A DNA stretch of 64,000 nt from Sulfurospirillum oryzae (GCF_025770725.1 NZ_JANZKZ010000004.1:1-64000), one strand, 5' to 3'; numbered from the stretch's first letter, positions 35,427 to 45,015 are shown. The notes: a model not told the origin generated them from the sequence alone. Numbers and translations: made by a program.

Positions 35427-37895
35427 TTATTGCAAAATAACTTGAACTTGGTTGCGACCATTTCGTTTGGCGCGGTAGAGCGCTTCGTCGGATCGTTTAA
35501 TGATGTCAAAAACCTCTTTGTCATTTTTGTGAAGACTGCTGATCCCAATACTTACGGTGATGGGAGGGAGATTTTTACCATTGCATATCATCGTCGTTTT
35601 TTCAATGCGATCACGAATTGTTTCGGCAAGGGTTGCTGCCCCTTCTAAAGTGGTATTTTGAATACAAATACAAAATTCTTCGCCACCTACACGTCCAAAA
35701 ATATCGCTTTGTCGGATGATTTCTTTGACGTTTTTACAAAAAGACTTGAGCACTTCATCTCCTATTGGATGACCGTAGGTATCATTGACATGTTTGAAAA
35801 GATCGATGTCTAAAGAAAGAACATGAAGTTCCATGTTGTTACGTTTGGATGTATGAAAGTATTGTGTTGCCATAAGTAAAAAGTGTCTTCGGTTGTCTAT
35901 TTTTGTCAGTTCATCGGTGTTGGCAAGCTCTTTAAGTTTGGTGTTCAAAAGACTAAGCTCGTGAGTCCGATCTTGGACTTCGTGTTCTAAGGTTTCATTA
36001 AAATGCTGAATTTCTTGGGTATGAGAGAGCAATTTTTTATTGAGGCGTTGAATGTAAGCCATAAAAAACAGAGCACTCATAAACGTGATAAAGAGCCCTA
36101 AAAAGAGATATTTATATTGTACCATAACATCTTTGAACGTAAAAGGTGACTGCTCATAAGGGTAGATATTAAACTCTTTGAGGATGGTGTGTACTTTAGA
36201 GTAATCCAAAGGTGTTTTGAGACGAAATGCTTGGTTGCTTTTAGGCGATGTAGAGAGTTTTAAAAGGGTACTCAGTACTTCATTGGTTAGGTATTCGGAG
36301 GTGTGGGGTATTTTGGCTAAAACCCATTCGGGGTAGAGTTCGGTGCTTGTCAAAAAAGGAAAATTAGGGTGTTGTTTAGCACCTAAAACTTTGACATCAC
36401 GAAGTTGCAAAAGCCCTTCATCTTGCATTTTTTCTAAAACATCCGTTCGAATAATACCGGCATCAACGCGTCCTTCTAAAACAGCTTTTACAACATTATA
36501 GTGCGTATCTAAAAAAGTAATATGCTTGATGAGTGAAGGATCATTTAACTCTTTGACTCCTAAGAGATAACCGCCAAAGGAATGTGGCGAAACAGCACCA
36601 ATTTTTTTACCTTTAAGATCACTATAATTTTGAATTTCTTTGGCACTTGCTTTGGTGAAAATAACGCTACCGTACTCACTATAATAGTGGTCTTTGTAGC
36701 GAGGGCTCAGTGTAGCAATACGGCTTAAGCCATAAGATTGTTCGAGTTGGATGGCATAAACAGGGTTTGTAATGATAAATTCGATTTCGCCTTTTTCAAT
36801 GCTTTTTTGCATCTCTTCAAAACTTAAAGGCACAACACTAAATTGATGGGAAGGGAAGAGGGTACTTAAGTAATCTGCACTGTCACTCCACGTTTTTGGG
36901 ATAACATCACTCTCTTCACGGCTGGCTAACATACCAATTTTGACCATGTCTTTCGCAAAATGGAGTGGATCGATAAACCCTTTTAAGTCGTAACCATTTT
37001 TTAAAAGACCACTTATTTTATAAGCATTAGCAATCTCATCAAATTTTTTAGCTTCAATCACTCCAAAAGGTTTTTCTTCATCTAAAGCAAATTTTTTAAG
37101 GGTTTCACCTTCGTAAATAAGCGCCTCAAGGCTTTTATTTTGAGTATTGTACTTTTCATAAATAAGCTGTGCCGTTTCGGGGATGTGCTCAAACGCCCAC
37201 TCCCACCCCTGCTTAGTCGCTGTGTAAAAGCGTTTGGCTCGCTCTTTATGCAAAGAAATTTCATTTTCAGACGTAAAAAGAATATCGCTGTAAAAATCAA
37301 AACCATAATCTCTAGGGTTTAAAATGGTATGTGCAATGTGGCGCGAACTAAGTACAAAAGGCTCATTGGAGATATAACATGACATAGCATCGACTTTGCG
37401 GTTGATAAGGTCGTTAAGATTATAAGAAGGTGGTTGCAAAAAAATGTCCTCTTTTTGTACCCCATGACTTATGAGCATGGATAAAATAGCAACAGAACTA
37501 GACTCTTCTAAACTCATCATGATAGTACGATTGTAAAGATCTTTGGGGGTACTAATGGTAGGATTTGTGGTGATTAAAACAGAAGGAGAGTGCTGAAAAA
37601 TTGCCATAAGGGCAACTATGGGTTTATGATTGCTACGGTCAATAATCAAAGATGATTTGCCAACACCATAGGTACTTTCTTGGGAGAGAACAGCTTCTAC
37701 GACATTGGTTCCTTTTTGAAACTCTTTGATGGTGACATTAAGATCAAGCTCTTCGTAAAACCCTCTCTCTTTAGCAATATAAAACCCTGCTGCTTGGAAT
37801 TGGTGAAACCATGTCAGTTGCACGGAGACGGGTTCAAGGGTATGATGTGCAACGAGTGTTGTCAAACAAAGGAAAAAAAAGATCAGTACTCGCAT
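35427..37895 (-). CDS. Two-SBP sensor diguanylate cyclase (NMT1/PhnD-like domains plus GGDEF)
   Basis: The protein is 822 residues. A signal peptide (about 1-16) leads to an NMT1/THI5-like solute-binding domain (about 22-290, starting with VQLTWFHQFQAAGFYIAKERGFY). A second, PhnD-like binding domain follows (about 312-560), then a transmembrane helix (about 591-612), a short coiled coil and a GGDEF domain whose active-site loop reads RVGGEEF (about 747-753). It should make c-di-GMP in response to small ligands bound outside the membrane. The NMT1 domain hints at a pyrimidine-type or similar compound; this is a guess. AGAGGT precedes the ATG. Confidence 0.92.
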   Translation of the reverse strand: MRVLIFFFLCLTTLVAHHTLEPVSVQLTWFHQFQAAGFYIAKERGFYEELDLNVTIKEFQKGTNVVEAVLSQESTYGVGKSSLIIDRSNHKPIVALMAIFQHSPSVLITTNPTISTPKDLYNRTIMMSLEESSSVAILSMLISHGVQKEDIFLQPPSYNLNDLINRKVDAMSCYISNEPFVLSSRHIAHTILNPRDYGFDFYSDILFTSENEISLHKERAKRFYTATKQGWEWAFEHIPETAQLIYEKYNTQNKSLEALIYEGETLKKFALDEEKPFGVIEAKKFDEIANAYKISGLLKNGYDLKGFIDPLHFAKDMVKIGMLASREESDVIPKTWSDSADYLSTLFPSHQFSVVPLSFEEMQKSIEKGEIEFIITNPVYAIQLEQSYGLSRIATLSPRYKDHYYSEYGSVIFTKASAKEIQNYSDLKGKKIGAVSPHSFGGYLLGVKELNDPSLIKHITFLDTHYNVVKAVLEGRVDAGIIRTDVLEKMQDEGLLQLRDVKVLGAKQHPNFPFLTSTELYPEWVLAKIPHTSEYLTNEVLSTLLKLSTSPKSNQAFRLKTPLDYSKVHTILKEFNIYPYEQSPFTFKDVMVQYKYLFLGLFITFMSALFFMAYIQRLNKKLLSHTQEIQHFNETLEHEVQDRTHELSLLNTKLKELANTDELTKIDNRRHFLLMATQYFHTSKRNNMELHVLSLDIDLFKHVNDTYGHPIGDEVLKSFCKNVKEIIRQSDIFGRVGGEEFCICIQNTTLEGAATLAETIRDRIEKTTMICNGKNLPPITVSIGISSLHKNDKEVFDIIKRSDEALYRAKRNGRNQVQVILQ

Positions 37896-37985
37896 TTGGT
37901 ACCTCTTTTAAAACATAATCGAATGAATTCTATCATAATGTCACACAAAAGATTGATAGGATTGTATGTTTTTTTACATGTAATG

Positions 37986-39200
37986 TTAAAGATGTACATC
38001 CTTTTTGTAACAGGTTTCAAAATGGGATTTTATTTTATCTAGAATGAGCGGATTGAGTTGATACTCATTTCCCATTTTTTGAAGTAAATTTGCTACTTCA
38101 AGATTGCCTTTAAAACTATTTTCATCAGCATTTTGAAGTAAGGTTTGTAATTTATGAGCGATCACCAAAATAGACGCTTCCAAAGGGATGGTTTCGTTAC
38201 CATTTAAAGAGGGACACTCTTCTTGTTTTAAGGTTTTGTGATAAGCAAAAATGATTTGAACAATACGTTCAAACCCTTTAATTTGTCGCAAAATGATGTG
38301 TGCATCAAAACCTTGACGTCTTATTCTCACCTTTTCATCATCGCTCAAAGATATGTTTTTACCCATGATGGCATCGGGGATTCTAAGTTTACCAAGGTCA
38401 TGCAATAAAGCAGCAAGTTCTATTTGCTCTTGTTCCCTAAGCGGCAAGTTGCATAACTCTGCCATGGTACGCGCTAAAGAAGCAACGATGGGCGTATGAG
38501 GTTGCGCTTCGCTTTCTTTTGCATCGACAATTTTGGCAAACATACCGGCAATGCTTTTAAGAAAATCAAATGGAACCGTTTCAATTTCTCCGTGTTCAAT
38601 CCACTCACTAAAATAGTAGTGAATAGGATCAGCTTCTAAATAGTACCAAAATGTATCAGTAGCGGAAATTTCGCTAAAAGCTTGGGTTATTTTTGGTGCA
38701 AACATGGATGGCGTATATTTTTGAATCGTGGAGCGAATATACTCTTTTTCATGTGTCAAATGTGCTCCAAATTGTGATCTCATGGCATCAATGCGGTCAC
38801 TGATAAAAATGAGATTGGCTGAGAGCTTAATGTCCTCGTCAATTTGGGGTAAAAATTGTTCCCAATGGGTATGATGAAATGCAATAACATCAGCAAATTC
38901 TTGGTACAGAGGGACACCTTGGAGTACGCTTGCTCCTTTGGCACAATGAATTTGTGAATCTTCCCAGTCAAGATGGCTGATAATTGAGTGATGCGCAACA
39001 TCTGAGCTGACCCCACAATCATGGAGCATTGCCATAAGAATTAATTTATCCAGTTTGGATTGTCGCCAGCCAAGTTTTTTAGCGATTTCGCAGGCGATAT
39101 ATGCCACGCGTTTACCATGCATTGTATCATCTATGCCAACATAATCGAGTGCTTCTGAGAGTGCGTAGGTGACTTCTCTTAAGTTAATTTGATACAGCAT
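37986..39200 (-). CDS. Tandem HD-domain protein, HD-GYP-like
   Basis: The 404-residue protein has two HD modules. The first (about 25-135) carries H28, LHDCGVS (about 57-63) and AFHHTHW. The second (about 240-350) carries LLHDLGKLRIPD (about 263-274), HIILRQIKGFE and AYHKTL. Both resemble HD-GYP phosphodiesterases of c-di-GMP or 3'3'-cGAMP, although the GYP motif itself is not intact. No membrane segment is seen. A GGAGG ribosome site precedes the ATG. With its GGDEF and EAL neighbours it forms a signalling cluster. Confidence 0.85.
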   Translation of the reverse strand: MLYQINLREVTYALSEALDYVGIDDTMHGKRVAYIACEIAKKLGWRQSKLDKLILMAMLHDCGVSSDVAHHSIISHLDWEDSQIHCAKGASVLQGVPLYQEFADVIAFHHTHWEQFLPQIDEDIKLSANLIFISDRIDAMRSQFGAHLTHEKEYIRSTIQKYTPSMFAPKITQAFSEISATDTFWYYLEADPIHYYFSEWIEHGEIETVPFDFLKSIAGMFAKIVDAKESEAQPHTPIVASLARTMAELCNLPLREQEQIELAALLHDLGKLRIPDAIMGKNISLSDDEKVRIRRQGFDAHIILRQIKGFERIVQIIFAYHKTLKQEECPSLNGNETIPLEASILVIAHKLQTLLQNADENSFKGNLEVANLLQKMGNEYQLNPLILDKIKSHFETCYKKDVHL

Positions 39201-39274
39201 GAGAACCTCCTTTTGAAAATCCTTTTGCTTAGTGAAATTATAGAGCTATTCTGTTGCAATGGCGTTATATTTGT

Positions 39275-39280
39275 TATAAT
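39275..39280 (+). promoter_or_regulatory. -10 box of the EamA transporter gene
   Basis: TATAAT lies 24 bases before the ATG at 39304. A TTGCAA at 39254-39259 could be a -35 box at the short spacing of 15 bases. Confidence 0.45.
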
Positions 39281-39303
39281 CACGCTTCATAAAAAGGATG
39301 CCA

Positions 39304-40200
39304 ATGCACGTTTATTTTTTATTAGTACTGTGTGTACTCTTTTGGTCTGCCAATTTTGTCATCGGACGCTTTGTCGCAGGTGCGATTGAGCCGTGGGAAT
39401 TAGCGTTTTTCAGGTGGCTTGGCGTCTTCATTGTAACGCTTCCTTTTTTGCTTTTACATGTAAATAAAATCTGGAGTGCGTTGAAAAACCACTTTGGTAT
39501 TTTAGTACTGCTTTCTGCTCTTGGTATTGCAGCATTTAACACGCTTTTATATATTGGGCTCCAAAAAACGACAGCGACCAATGCACTTTTGATTAACTCA
39601 TCTATTCCGATCATTATTTTATTTCTCTCTTTTATCATCTTAAAGACGACAATCACTGCCCGTCAGATTGTTGGCATTGTACTCTCTACATTAGGCGTTG
39701 TTTTTTTAGTCCTGAAAGGCGATGTATCGAGTCTTCTTTCTCTGAGTTTTAACCAAGGCGATTTCTGGGTTATTGCTTCATCCTTGTGTTGGGCAAGTTA
39801 CAGTGTTCTGGTCAAATTTAGACCTTCAAGCTTGAGTAGTTTTGAATTTTTTATAACGACCGTAAGCTTAGGCGTGCTTATGCTTTTGCCTTTTTATGTA
39901 GCACAAGGTTATACGTTGGAGCGTGAAGTGATGATCGTAACGAATCACTCATGGGTTATTGCGTATGTTGTGCTTGTCACTTCTATTCTTTGTTACTATT
40001 TATGGCATAAAGGAATTGCACATATAGGGGCCGATAAAACAGGGCAATTTACCCATCTTATGCCACTCTTCGGAAGTTTTTTAGCTTATATCTTTTTAGG
40101 AGAGCGGCTGGAGTGGTACCATTTGGGTGGTATCGTGCTTATTGGTGGAGGAATTTATCTCTGTTTATTTGTAAAGAAGAAAATTACTGTGCATTTATAG
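39304..40200 (+). CDS. EamA-family (DMT) transporter
   Basis: This 298-residue membrane protein has about ten hydrophobic helices in two EamA repeats. The first opens with LFWSANFVIGRF and the second with ASSLCWASYSVLVKF (about 158-172). Family members export amino acids or other metabolites; the substrate is unknown. The ATG at 39304 has AAGGA at suitable distance, while an ATG at 39298 would be too close to it. The 3' end overlaps the convergent GGDEF-EAL gene by 17 bases. Confidence 0.92.
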   Translation: MHVYFLLVLCVLFWSANFVIGRFVAGAIEPWELAFFRWLGVFIVTLPFLLLHVNKIWSALKNHFGILVLLSALGIAAFNTLLYIGLQKTTATNALLINSSIPIIILFLSFIILKTTITARQIVGIVLSTLGVVFLVLKGDVSSLLSLSFNQGDFWVIASSLCWASYSVLVKFRPSSLSSFEFFITTVSLGVLMLLPFYVAQGYTLEREVMIVTNHSWVIAYVVLVTSILCYYLWHKGIAHIGADKTGQFTHLMPLFGSFLAYIFLGERLEWYHLGGIVLIGGGIYLCLFVKKKITVHL

Positions 40201-41623
40201 GAATTTCAGGGTTTGGTTTGCCAATGTGAAAACCTTGCGCATAATCAATCCCGATCTCTTTAACACAAGCAAGGACTTCTTCTGAATGGACATACTCAGC
40301 AATCGTTTTGATATTGAGCTCTTTGGCAAAGCTTACAATGGTTTTCGCGATAATCTTTGTCTCTTCGTTCTGATGGATATTTTTAATTAAACTACCATCG
40401 ATTTTAATGTAATCAACTCTCAGTTCTGTTAAACGCTCAAAATTAGAGTATCCAGATCCAAAATCGTCAATGGCAATTTTTGCACCATAGGACTTGACTT
40501 GGTCAATAAACTTGGCAATCGCTTCGTAATTTTCAATACCATCACTCTCTAAAATTTCAAAAATAACCCATGGTCCTACACTAAATTCTTCAAGTTTTTC
40601 GATGATGAATGTGGTGGTAACGAGGTTTGTCATATCAAGGTAGGAGAGGTTGATCGAAAAGCCATTGGAAGAGATTTGAAATGTCTCAAATGCTTTTTGA
40701 ATAAGCGACATCGAGAGCTTTGAGTAAATTTTTGAGTGTTTGGCAACATCTAAAAATTCTGCAGGTAGGTAGTAACTGCCATTTTCTTTTTTGATGCGCA
40801 TCAGCGTTTCAAATTTTTCGATTTCATTGGTGTGCAAGTTAAGAATGGGTTGGAAAAAAGGAACAACATAGTCTTTTGCAAGCGCTTCTTTAAGCGTATG
40901 GTTCATCATCATATTGTGATGATACTCAGCTTCTTTATGGCTGCTTTTATCGTAGACCATGTACGGTAAACGTTTATTTTTTGCCTCTTTGCACGCAATG
41001 GAAGCGAGCTTTAAAAGGTTTTTCTTACCTTGAAATGCTCCAATGGAGAGTGTCGTGTCCACTTCGACATCATCGCAAATAATGCGATCTTTTGTAATTT
41101 TCATCGAGATTTTTTTGAGGTACTTTTTTAAATTATAATCATTAAAGGGCACGCGAATCAAAATAGCGTAAACATCAGCTTCGAACTTATAAAGTGTGGC
41201 ATCCACGGGAGGAAGATTATTGGAAAGCCACTCGCCAATGGTTTTAAGAAATTTATCGCCAAAGTTATGCCCGTAAAAATTATTGGTGTTTTGAAACGAG
41301 TCTATATTGATAATAATGAGTGTTGAATCAATGTTAGGATCAAGTTTTTTTTTGTCTTGGAGAAGTTTTAGGCGGTTTGGAAGGCGTGTATTGAGGTCGA
41401 TGTAGAGGTTTGTCCGCAGTTCATTCTTAAGTTTAGTATTGCTGTGGAGTACTTTGGTAACAAAGAAGAGACATAGAACCACAAGTGCTGTAAGTAAGAT
41501 ATAAGCAACAATAATATGATGATACCAGATAGCAAGATAGATGGGACATAATGAGAGCGCGAGGAAAAGTCCCGCTTTAACATAGAGCTTTTGACTATTC
41601 TCCACTACCTTCCCTTCATCCAT
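40184..41623 (-). CDS. Membrane GGDEF-EAL protein with degenerate GGDEF
   Basis: The protein is 479 residues. Two N-terminal transmembrane helices (about 14-60) precede a GGDEF-fold domain (about 75-215) whose active-site loop reads FEADVY in place of GGDEF, so it should not make c-di-GMP. The EAL domain (about 235-475) keeps the catalytic set: ETLMR (E for EAL), INLS, EILE, IDDFGSG, IKIDG, AEYV and QGF. It is therefore probably a c-di-GMP phosphodiesterase. An internal GTG six codons in has a better ribosome site than the ATG. An iterated-palindrome copy lies 12 bases upstream of the start. Confidence 0.9.
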   Translation of the reverse strand: MDEGKVVENSQKLYVKAGLFLALSLCPIYLAIWYHHIIVAYILLTALVVLCLFFVTKVLHSNTKLKNELRTNLYIDLNTRLPNRLKLLQDKKKLDPNIDSTLIIINIDSFQNTNNFYGHNFGDKFLKTIGEWLSNNLPPVDATLYKFEADVYAILIRVPFNDYNLKKYLKKISMKITKDRIICDDVEVDTTLSIGAFQGKKNLLKLASIACKEAKNKRLPYMVYDKSSHKEAEYHHNMMMNHTLKEALAKDYVVPFFQPILNLHTNEIEKFETLMRIKKENGSYYLPAEFLDVAKHSKIYSKLSMSLIQKAFETFQISSNGFSINLSYLDMTNLVTTTFIIEKLEEFSVGPWVIFEILESDGIENYEAIAKFIDQVKSYGAKIAIDDFGSGYSNFERLTELRVDYIKIDGSLIKNIHQNEETKIIAKTIVSFAKELNIKTIAEYVHSEEVLACVKEIGIDYAQGFHIGKPNPEIPINAQ

Positions 41624-41724
41624 AAATGCTTACAATTACATGTAGGGGTGGCACTTTAGCACAAAGGTTTTGAAAAAAAAATTAAGGGCACTTTATTATC
41701 AGGTTCATCACAAAAAAGTCACGC

Positions 41725-41730
41725 TATAAT
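41725..41730 (+). promoter_or_regulatory. ccoI -10 box
   Basis: TATAAT lies 36 bases before the ccoI start in the divergent gap shared with the GGDEF-EAL gene. No clear -35 box. Confidence 0.45.
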
Positions 41731-41765
41731 GTTTTCTAAGATGTAACTTTAGATGAAAGATTAAT

Positions 41766-44186
41766 ATGAGCAAAAAATGTTGCGATCACTGCCACCTAGA
41801 ATACGAAACTTCGATGTTATTGCAAGATACAACTTTCGAAACTCCTAAATTTTTTTGCTGCAAAGGGTGTCAAGGTGTCTATCATCTCTTGAAAGAGGAA
41901 GGACTCGATACCTTTTATAAAAAAATGGGTGATATTACCTTAGATCCTCCCAAAACAAATCTAGATGACACCAGCCGTTTTGATTTAGAGGGGTTTGTCT
42001 CCAAGTATGTGAAAAAAAACAAAGAAGGTTTAAGCGAGATTGCGTTGATTATTGAAGGGATTCATTGTAGTGCATGTGTGTGGCTTAATGAAAAGGTGCT
42101 TTCCAAACAAGAGGGCATTGTTGAAGTAAACATCAACTACACAAATCATAAAGCTAAGATTGTTTGGGATGAATCCATCATAAAACTCTCAGGAATTATT
42201 GAAACAATTCGTAGCATTGGGTATAACGCGTATCCGTATGATCCTAAAAGCGGTGAAGAGAGAGCTACGGCACAACGCAGGGAGTATTACTCCAAATTGC
42301 TTGTAGGTATCTTTGCCACGATGAACGTTATGTGGATTGCTATCGCACAATATGCGGGTTATTTTACAGGTATGCAGAGCAACATCAAAAGTATTCTCAA
42401 CTTTGCCGAGTTTATTTTGGCGACACCCACACTCTTTTACACAGGTTCGGTCTATTTTAAAGGGGCATACTATGGCATCAAACATCGCTATGTAACGATG
42501 GACTTTTTGGTTGCCACAGGTGCTACACTTACGTACGTATTCTCCCTCTATGCTATGTTTACTAGAAGTGCTGAGGTTTATTTTGATTCGGTGACGATGA
42601 TTATTACCTTTGTTTTTGCTGGCAAGTATTTAGAAGTTTTAACCAAGAAAAAAGCGGTCGATACGCTCGATGCCTTTGGAAGTTCTATGCCGACGGAAGT
42701 GACTATTATCAAAGGTGATGAGAAGATACTTAGCAGTGTTGAGTCGGTTGAAATTGGTGAAATGATCGAGGTAAAAGCAGGGGATAAAGTCGCCATTGAT
42801 GGTGTGATTGTCGAAGGAGAAGGTTCGTTTGACCTTTCTCGCTTAAATGGCGAATCTATTCCCGTTTTAGCCCAAAAAGGCGATAAAATTCTCAGTGGTT
42901 CGATCTGTTTAGACAGCGTGATTCGCTATCAAGCGACCAATACATTCTCTTCTTCCATGCTCTCCAAACTCGTTTCATTGCTTGAAGATGCCATGAATAA
43001 AAAACCAAAAATCGAAAAACTTGCCAATCAAATTTCAGGTTATTTTTCCAGAACCATTTTACTATTAGCTTTGTCGACATTGATCTATTGGTTCTACCAG
43101 AGTGGTTCATTTGAAACGGGGTTGATTATTGCCATTTCAGTCATCGTTATCGCCTGTCCTTGTGCGCTCAGTCTTGCAACGCCGGTAGCAACCATTGTTG
43201 GGCTTGGTTTGGCAGCAAAGCGCGGTATTTTATTTAAAGAGGCAGGATTTTTGGAGAGCATGGCAAAATGCAATACACTTGTGCTTGATAAAACAGGAAC
43301 GATCACCAAAGGAAAGCCTGAAGTAACCGCACATGAGTATGGAGACAGTTTTGATCATTCATTGCTTTATGCGCTTGTGAATTCGTCTAATCATCCGATA
43401 AGCCAAGGCATTGTCTCTTTTTTAAAAGAGAACGAAACATCTTTACATGTAAAGAGCTTAGAGCAGATCAAAACCATTGAAGCTAAGGGCGTGAGAGCTC
43501 TTTTTGAAGGGCATCAACTCATTGGCGGTAATGCTAAAATGATGCATGAAGCGGGCATTGATGTCAAGGTGCCAGAACACTTTACTTCGCTCAGTCACTA
43601 CTTTTTTGCAATGGATGGTAAGCTTGTAGCTATTTTTGGATTGAAAGATAGCCTCAAAGAGGGTGCGAAAGAGCATTTAGCAGACATTAGAAAGCTAGGA
43701 ATTGAGATCGTGATGCTCAGCGGTGATCATCAAAGCGTTACCCAAGAGATTGCAAAAGAAGCAGGTATAAAGATTTATGAGGCGGCACTTTTACCGCATG
43801 AAAAAGCTGAATATATCGAAGCATTGCGCGAGAAGGGTAAAAAAGTGGTTATGGCAGGCGATGGCATTAACGATACGTTAGCACTCTCTCAAAGTGAAAT
43901 TGCCATAGCCATGGGAAGTGGCGCGGATGTTGCGGTGGACGTAAGCGATGTAGTGCTCACAAACGATAGTATCAAAAGCTTGTATGAAGCATTTGTCATT
44001 TCCCGCAAGAGTTTGCGTGTGGTCAAAGAGAATCTCATGTTTTCTTTACTCTACAATGTTATTACCATTCCTTTGGCAATGAGTGGGCATGTCATTCCTC
44101 TTTTTGCAGCACTCTCGATGTCTCTTAGTTCGTTGGTGGTCGTAGGCAATTCAATGCGTATTAAAAATGTTTTAAAAAGGTCGTAG
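41766..44186 (+). CDS. ccoI: Copper-translocating P-type ATPase, CcoI/FixI type
   Basis: The protein is 806 residues. A Cys-rich N-terminus (CCDHCHLE, FFCCKGCQGVYHLL) is typical of CcoI. A heavy-metal domain with GIHCSACVW (about 98-106) follows, then transmembrane helices, the ion-binding CPCALS (about 463-468), the phosphorylation motif DKTGT (about 507-511) and GDGIND (about 698-703). It exports copper for assembly of the cbb3 cytochrome oxidase. The neighbouring ccoS supports that role over simple copper detoxification. The gene contains one copy of the iterated palindrome. Confidence 0.95.
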   Translation: MSKKCCDHCHLEYETSMLLQDTTFETPKFFCCKGCQGVYHLLKEEGLDTFYKKMGDITLDPPKTNLDDTSRFDLEGFVSKYVKKNKEGLSEIALIIEGIHCSACVWLNEKVLSKQEGIVEVNINYTNHKAKIVWDESIIKLSGIIETIRSIGYNAYPYDPKSGEERATAQRREYYSKLLVGIFATMNVMWIAIAQYAGYFTGMQSNIKSILNFAEFILATPTLFYTGSVYFKGAYYGIKHRYVTMDFLVATGATLTYVFSLYAMFTRSAEVYFDSVTMIITFVFAGKYLEVLTKKKAVDTLDAFGSSMPTEVTIIKGDEKILSSVESVEIGEMIEVKAGDKVAIDGVIVEGEGSFDLSRLNGESIPVLAQKGDKILSGSICLDSVIRYQATNTFSSSMLSKLVSLLEDAMNKKPKIEKLANQISGYFSRTILLLALSTLIYWFYQSGSFETGLIIAISVIVIACPCALSLATPVATIVGLGLAAKRGILFKEAGFLESMAKCNTLVLDKTGTITKGKPEVTAHEYGDSFDHSLLYALVNSSNHPISQGIVSFLKENETSLHVKSLEQIKTIEAKGVRALFEGHQLIGGNAKMMHEAGIDVKVPEHFTSLSHYFFAMDGKLVAIFGLKDSLKEGAKEHLADIRKLGIEIVMLSGDHQSVTQEIAKEAGIKIYEAALLPHEKAEYIEALREKGKKVVMAGDGINDTLALSQSEIAIAMGSGADVAVDVSDVVLTNDSIKSLYEAFVISRKSLRVVKENLMFSLLYNVITIPLAMSGHVIPLFAALSMSLSSLVVVGNSMRIKNVLKRS

Positions 44187-44190
44187 AGAT

Positions 44191-44430
44191 ATGGATGGTT
44201 GGCTTGTTGCGATGATGTTGGGGGCTTCAACACTGCTTGGAGCATTTGGTCTATGGGCATTGCTTTGGGGAATTCGAAGTGGGCAATTTGATGATCATAA
44301 GAAATTTTTAGATGGTGCACAGTTTGACAGCGAAGAAGCGTTGAATGATGCGGTGGTGATGGAGCGTAAAAAAGCGGAAATTTTAAAACAGAAAGAAAAA
44401 AGAGAGACGGGATATGCTCCACCTGACTAA
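44191..44430 (+). CDS. ccoS: cbb3 oxidase assembly protein CcoS
   Basis: This 79-residue protein has one N-terminal transmembrane helix (about 4-27, ending in LWGIRSGQFDD), which is the CcoS/FixS signature. A charged cytoplasmic tail follows. CcoS is needed with CcoI to insert cofactors into the cbb3 oxidase. It starts four bases after ccoI. The last 27 bases of the gene are nearly repeated about 120 bases downstream. Confidence 0.92.
   Translation: MDGWLVAMMLGASTLLGAFGLWALLWGIRSGQFDDHKKFLDGAQFDSEEALNDAVVMERKKAEILKQKEKRETGYAPPD
44404..44430 (+). repeat. Duplicated ccoS 3' end, copy 1
   Basis: The stretch coding TGYAPPD plus stop recurs, with about four base changes, at 44524-44550. The second copy lies in non-coding DNA and can still be read as TGYAPPD in one frame. 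Confidence 0.6.
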
Positions 44431-44523
44431 GTCAATATTCTGCCTCGAAGAGGCAAGCTTTAGCGCCTCAGCGGCTAGCGTAGTTTTTAGAGCTTTGCTT
44501 TAAAAGCGTGTAAAAATAAGGCA

Positions 44524-44550
44524 GACGGGATACGCCCCGCCTGATTATAT
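44524..44550 (+). repeat. Duplicated ccoS 3' end, copy 2
   Basis: The near-copy of the ccoS terminal codons has differences mostly at third positions (for example TAC for TAT, GCC for GCT), suggesting the duplicate was once under coding constraint or derives from a related gene end. Confidence 0.55.
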
Positions 44551-44555
44551 AGATA

Positions 44556-44580
44556 GCTACAAGAACTTTGCCCTTGTAGC
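44556..44580. terminator. Hairpin between ccoS and cytochrome c553
   Basis: GCTACAAG (44556-44563) and CTTGTAGC (44573-44580) form a perfect 8-bp stem with a nine-base loop between convergent genes. No T-run follows on either strand, so it may stabilise 3' ends rather than end transcription by itself. Confidence 0.45.
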
Positions 44581-44597
44581 GTGTAATAATGATAGGT

Positions 44598-44897
44598 TTA
44601 TTTATATGAAGCGATTGTTGCAGATACAGCTTTAAGATCTTCATCACTTAAACCACTAGCGATTGGTTTCATAACACCTTTCATCGCTGCACCATAACTG
44701 CCATCTTTATAACCAACGACTGCTGCGCTAATTTTAGCCGCGTCCCAACCTGCAATGATTTGAGATTTGTTCAATGCTGCTTTAGATGCTTTTTCGCCAT
44801 GGCAAGAAAAACATTTTGATTGGTAGATCGCTGCGCCATCGGCTGCCATCAAACTAGATACTGCTGCAATTGCTAAAATTGTGCATATTTTTTTCAT
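44598..44897 (-). CDS. Small periplasmic cytochrome c (c553-like)
   Basis: This 99-residue protein has a signal peptide (about 1-18, cut after LMAA) and one haem-binding site CFSCH (about 29-33). A distal Met in GAAMKGVMKP (about 70-79) serves as the sixth haem ligand. Such cytochromes carry electrons from the bc1 complex to the cbb3 oxidase, which fits the ccoI-ccoS neighbours. AAAAGGGG and a minus-strand TATAAT (44934-44929) precede it. Confidence 0.93.
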   Translation of the reverse strand: MKKICTILAIAAVSSLMAADGAAIYQSKCFSCHGEKASKAALNKSQIIAGWDAAKISAAVVGYKDGSYGAAMKGVMKPIASGLSDEDLKAVSATIASYK

Positions 44898-45009
44898 ATA
44901 GATACCCCTTTTTGAGTTGTGTGGGAAAATTATAACTAACCATACTTTAACCCCGCTTAGGTTTCCTTTGGTCGCTCAAAGTTCTATTTTCATTTCGGTA
45001 AAACTTGGA

Positions 45010-45015
45010 TATAAT
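45010..45015 (+). promoter_or_regulatory. -10 box of the TPR-heptose operon
   Basis: TATAAT lies 36 bases before the TTG start at 45046. The following genes (TPR protein, gmhB, hldD, hldE, gmhA) abut or overlap, so this may drive the whole heptose unit. Confidence 0.5.

Noticed and set aside
40500-41200. Active diguanylate cyclase in the GGDEF-EAL protein
   Set aside because: The GGDEF loop is replaced by FEADVY; only the EAL half keeps its catalytic residues.
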